Shown piece after piece: positions 7,601 through 8,477 of a stretch of DNA of 8,477 nt. Each line of letters begins with the position of its first letter. The first letter of the stretch is position 1. The notes beneath the pieces were generated by a model. That model was not told the DNA's origin. It did not search any database and was given only the letters and a program-made list of their open reading frames with translations. Position numbers and translations under genes: made by a program. Source of the stretch: Cyclobacteriaceae bacterium. Its GTDB lineage: Bacteria > Bacteroidota > Bacteroidia > Cytophagales > Cyclobacteriaceae. The stretch lies in assembly GCA_029861825.1 (NCBI GenBank), contig JAOTYN010000161.1, forward strand, positions 1-8,477, written 5' to 3'.

Positions 7601-8477
7601 ATGCCGGCTGCATCATTTTGATGGTACTGGATAAGGTAAGTCGATCTTTCAAGTCTTGCAAGGCACTCCCGGAAACTTCCTGCAATTCCTGGCGGTGTTG
7701 ATTCACTTGAAATACCACATACTCGATAATAATAACCGCTCCGTCTATAATGATCCCAAAATCAATAGCCCCTAAGCTCATCAGATTGGCAGATATGCCA
7801 AATAGATTCATCATGGAAATGCCAAACAATAGAGCCAGAGGGATTACCGAGGCTACAATGAGACCGGAACGCCAATTACCCAGAAGCAGCACCAGCACGA
7901 ATATTACGATCAACGCACCCAGGGTCAGATTTTCAGTTACAGTGAGCGTAGTCTTATTGATCAATTCCGTGCGCTCCAGAAAAGGATTTATCACAATACC
8001 AGCGGGCAAGGTTTCCTGAACAGTGGCCACCCGGGACTTTACCTCTTTGATCACTTCGCTGGAATTAGCGTCCTTCAACATCATCACCTGCCCCATGACC
8101 TTCTCTCCCTGGGCATTCCCGGTGATGGCCCCAAAGCGTGTGGCGTGACCCATTCGAACTTCACTTATATCCCGCACAAAAACAGGAACCCCTCCTCTAT
8201 TCTTCACTACCACCTTCTCCAGGTCCTGCAATGAGGCTATTAAACCTTCCCCTCTGATAAAATAGCTCTCCTGATTGCGCTCGATATACCCGCCACCGGT
8301 GATGTCATTATTATTGAGCAACGCTTCATAAACTTCTCGCATGGTTATATCCATGGCCTTCAGTTTTTCAGGGTCAATGGCCACTTCATATTGCTTTAGG
8401 AAGCCCCCCCAGGTGTTGACCTCCACTACTCCGGGAATTCCTGAAAGCTGTCTCTTTACAATCCAATCCTGAATGGT
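4602..8477 (-). CDS. czcA: Heavy-metal efflux RND pump fused to TolC-like outer-membrane factor (CusA/CzcA family), 5' partial
   Basis: A proton-driven cation exporter joined in frame to its outer-membrane channel. The frame is open to the right edge. The GTG at 8426 is an internal Val codon: upstream in-frame residues (QDWIVKRQL, SGIPGVV) continue the family's porter domain, and about 150-170 residues are missing. Counting from that GTG (1274 residues): end of the first periplasmic loop to about 160; membrane helices near 163-183, 188-208, 213-238, 275-294 and 303-325; helix 7 near 363-381; second periplasmic loop about 385-698; helices 8-12 between about 700 and 855; a Lys-rich linker with an extra hydrophobic segment, 858-891; and two OEP-type repeats, about 892-1274. 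Helix 4 has Asp222, Asp228 and Glu235, matching the proton-relay acidic residues of CzcA. GPAKISRDNAKRRIVI at 637-652 also resembles CzcA rather than CusA. This favours divalent cations. The full chain would be about 1,450 residues; such fusions are known in Bacteroidota. The adaptor gene follows after four bases. Confidence 0.95.
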   Translation of the reverse strand, partial: TIQDWIVKRQLSGIPGVVEVNTWGGFLKQYEVAIDPEKLKAMDITMREVYEALLNNNDITGGGYIERNQESYFIRGEGLIASLQDLEKVVVKNRGGVPVFVRDISEVRMGHATRFGAITGNAQGEKVMGQVMMLKDANSSEVIKEVKSRVATVQETLPAGIVINPFLERTELINKTTLTVTENLTLGALIVIFVLVLLLGNWRSGLIVASVIPLALLFGISMMNLFGISANLMSLGAIDFGIIIDGAVIIIEYVVFQVNQHRQELQEVSGSALQDLKDRLTLSSTIKMMQPAFFGQVIILIVFIPILSLTGVEGKMFKPMALSFGFALLGAMILCLTYVPVMASIVCRPSQQKHNISQKIMEFIQSIYSPIIDWALHSKKVVVGLASALLILSLVVFSDLGGEFVPTLDEGDFVVQPVLKTGTSLSKTIDIVTEIEGILLDEFPEVEQVVTRIGAAEVPTDPMSMEETDVIIKLKPKKQWTSAKGKEELADKMKLAMSAIPGIDFEFTQPIEMRFNELITGVRTDVAVKIYGEDLDVLYQLANKVRDLIENVPGAADINVEKTAGLPQMSIVYNREKIGQYGINIRDLNQMVRMAFGGESAGVIMEGERRFDLVVRFKEDFRKDISNLQRLYVDLPNGKQVPLNEVAAIDYQTGPAKISRDNAKRRIVIGINVRNRDVESVVNEIESILREELAMPPGYYITYGGQFENLQKAKKRLALVVPVALALIFIMLYVTFKSVSQALLVFSAIPLAAIGGVLMLWIRDMPFSISAGIGFIALFGIAVLNGIVLIEYFNELEKSGITDVHQRVLQGTKIRLRPVLLTASAAALGFFPMAYSTSAGAEVQRPLASVVIGGLITATFLTLVVLPVLYTMYKSNKQNPKGKVLSIMVPKLVILIALIGLSSNRTQAQNRIIDLPQAQEIALENNLDLQAAGLRTDRQKSLQKMAFNAGNTQLYYSYDENNLADNGTALNVYGIQQSFSLPHVYSRRSKLFEKQTELSELQLRIRKTDLIKGVSQAYHELQYLNQRLNQLIYLDSLYGRFAGASNRRFELGETDYLEKLTAEARHLELNTLVDQARLEVDISHHKLASLLQLDQEFEIALEELIMLNFDSSSYQGFRDNNPAIQYYQRLTNVAEARAKVEKSLQWPQIRAEYFLGRSQGEGAQSFDGYQFGLGIPLFGSDQRAKVQASRIDIKTRELEAMSFQRRWESRYRQLSAELQKYQSALQYYQSNGLSLSREIVRMAHQSYQSGESGYLQYIQSLESARQINLSYLDNLHGYNQTVLEIQYLVNP
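4605..5753 (-). other. TolC-like outer-membrane factor part of the fused pump
   Basis: Residues 892-1274 of the fused chain, about 383 residues, the size of a stand-alone mature CusC/TolC-type channel protomer. Two similar halves are visible. The first begins near AQEIALENNLDLQ and has barrel-strand-like sequence at about 935-970. The second begins near NPAIQYYQRLTNVAEA and has strands at about 1131-1171 (QIRAEYFLGRS, then YQFGLGIPLFG). Both are followed by long Gln/Leu/Arg-rich helices, including the typical RFELGETDYLEKLTAEAR. There is no Cys at its predicted mature start, so unlike E. coli CusC it would not be lipidated. Three copies should form one trimeric channel. Confidence 0.9.
5754..5858 (-). 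other. Junction between pump and channel: Lys-rich linker and internal signal-peptide-like segment
   Basis: After the last pump helix (VLYTMYK) comes a basic stretch (KSNKQNPKGK), then the hydrophobic MVPKLVILIALIGLS, then SNRTQA followed by Gln. The basic side should stay in the cytoplasm and the rest pass into the periplasm, which is the topology needed to deliver the channel domain outside. TQA before Gln fits a signal peptidase I site (Ala891, 5754-5756). It could be cut, or stay as a thirteenth membrane helix. This is inference from residue pattern. Confidence 0.75.
5814..5816 (-). other. In-frame internal ATG, possible start of a free channel protein
   Basis: The Met codon at residue 871 of the fused chain lies directly before a short basic n-region and hydrophobic core, exactly where the start of an independent secreted outer-membrane factor would be. 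No strong Shine-Dalgarno sequence precedes it, but that is uninformative if the host is a member of the Bacteroidota. It may be a working second start or only a relic of a formerly separate gene. Confidence 0.35.

Noticed and set aside
8404..8410. Run of seven C (seven G on the coding strand) in the pump gene, a possible slippage or phase-variation site
   Set aside because: The run is short and encodes a Trp-Gly-Gly stretch that matches the family's conserved Gly-Gly before Lys-Gln-Tyr, so the frame is intact and no switching is indicated.
8424..8426. GTG as a start codon for the pump gene
   Set aside because: Seventeen further in-frame codons reach the window edge and match the conserved family sequence before it. 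A start here would delete the first membrane helix and half of the first periplasmic loop.

Overview
The window looks like chromosomal DNA of a member of the Bacteroidota, possibly a flavobacterium or relative. Three things point there: a one-protein hybrid two-component regulator (propeller sensor, histidine kinase, receiver and AraC-type output in one chain), an RND metal pump joined in frame to a TolC-type outer-membrane channel, and start regions without a Shine-Dalgarno sequence. A genus cannot be named from the sequence alone.

Layout: the window is almost entirely coding, with three genes and no gap longer than 6 bases. On the + strand, positions 2-3451 carry the 3' part of a hybrid two-component system gene; its signal peptide and first propeller blades lie left of the window. 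On the - strand, reading leftwards from the right edge, positions 8477-4602 carry most of a heavy-metal efflux RND pump (CusA/CzcA family) that runs straight into a TolC-like outer-membrane factor in the same frame; about 150-170 N-terminal residues are off the right edge. Four bases after its stop, positions 4597-3458 carry the lipoprotein periplasmic adaptor (CusB/CzcB type). The - strand pair and the + strand regulator converge, with 6 bases between their stop codons.

How the genes work together: the two - strand genes encode all three layers of a tripartite cation exporter (inner-membrane pump, adaptor, outer-membrane channel) on two polypeptides. The fourth transmembrane segment of the pump carries the DFG-x3-DGA-x4-E arrangement of the divalent-cation (Czc-type) pumps, so Zn/Co/Cd/Ni-type substrates are more likely than Cu(I)/Ag(I). 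The regulator is not in the same operon, and whether it controls the exporter cannot be decided from this sequence.

The most interesting point is the pump-channel junction. A Lys-rich stretch, a hydrophobic segment and an Ala-Gln signal-peptidase-like site sit inside the fused protein, with an in-frame ATG exactly where a free channel protein would start. I saw no RNA genes, mobile elements, CRISPR arrays or long repeats, and no evidence of a wholly new system.
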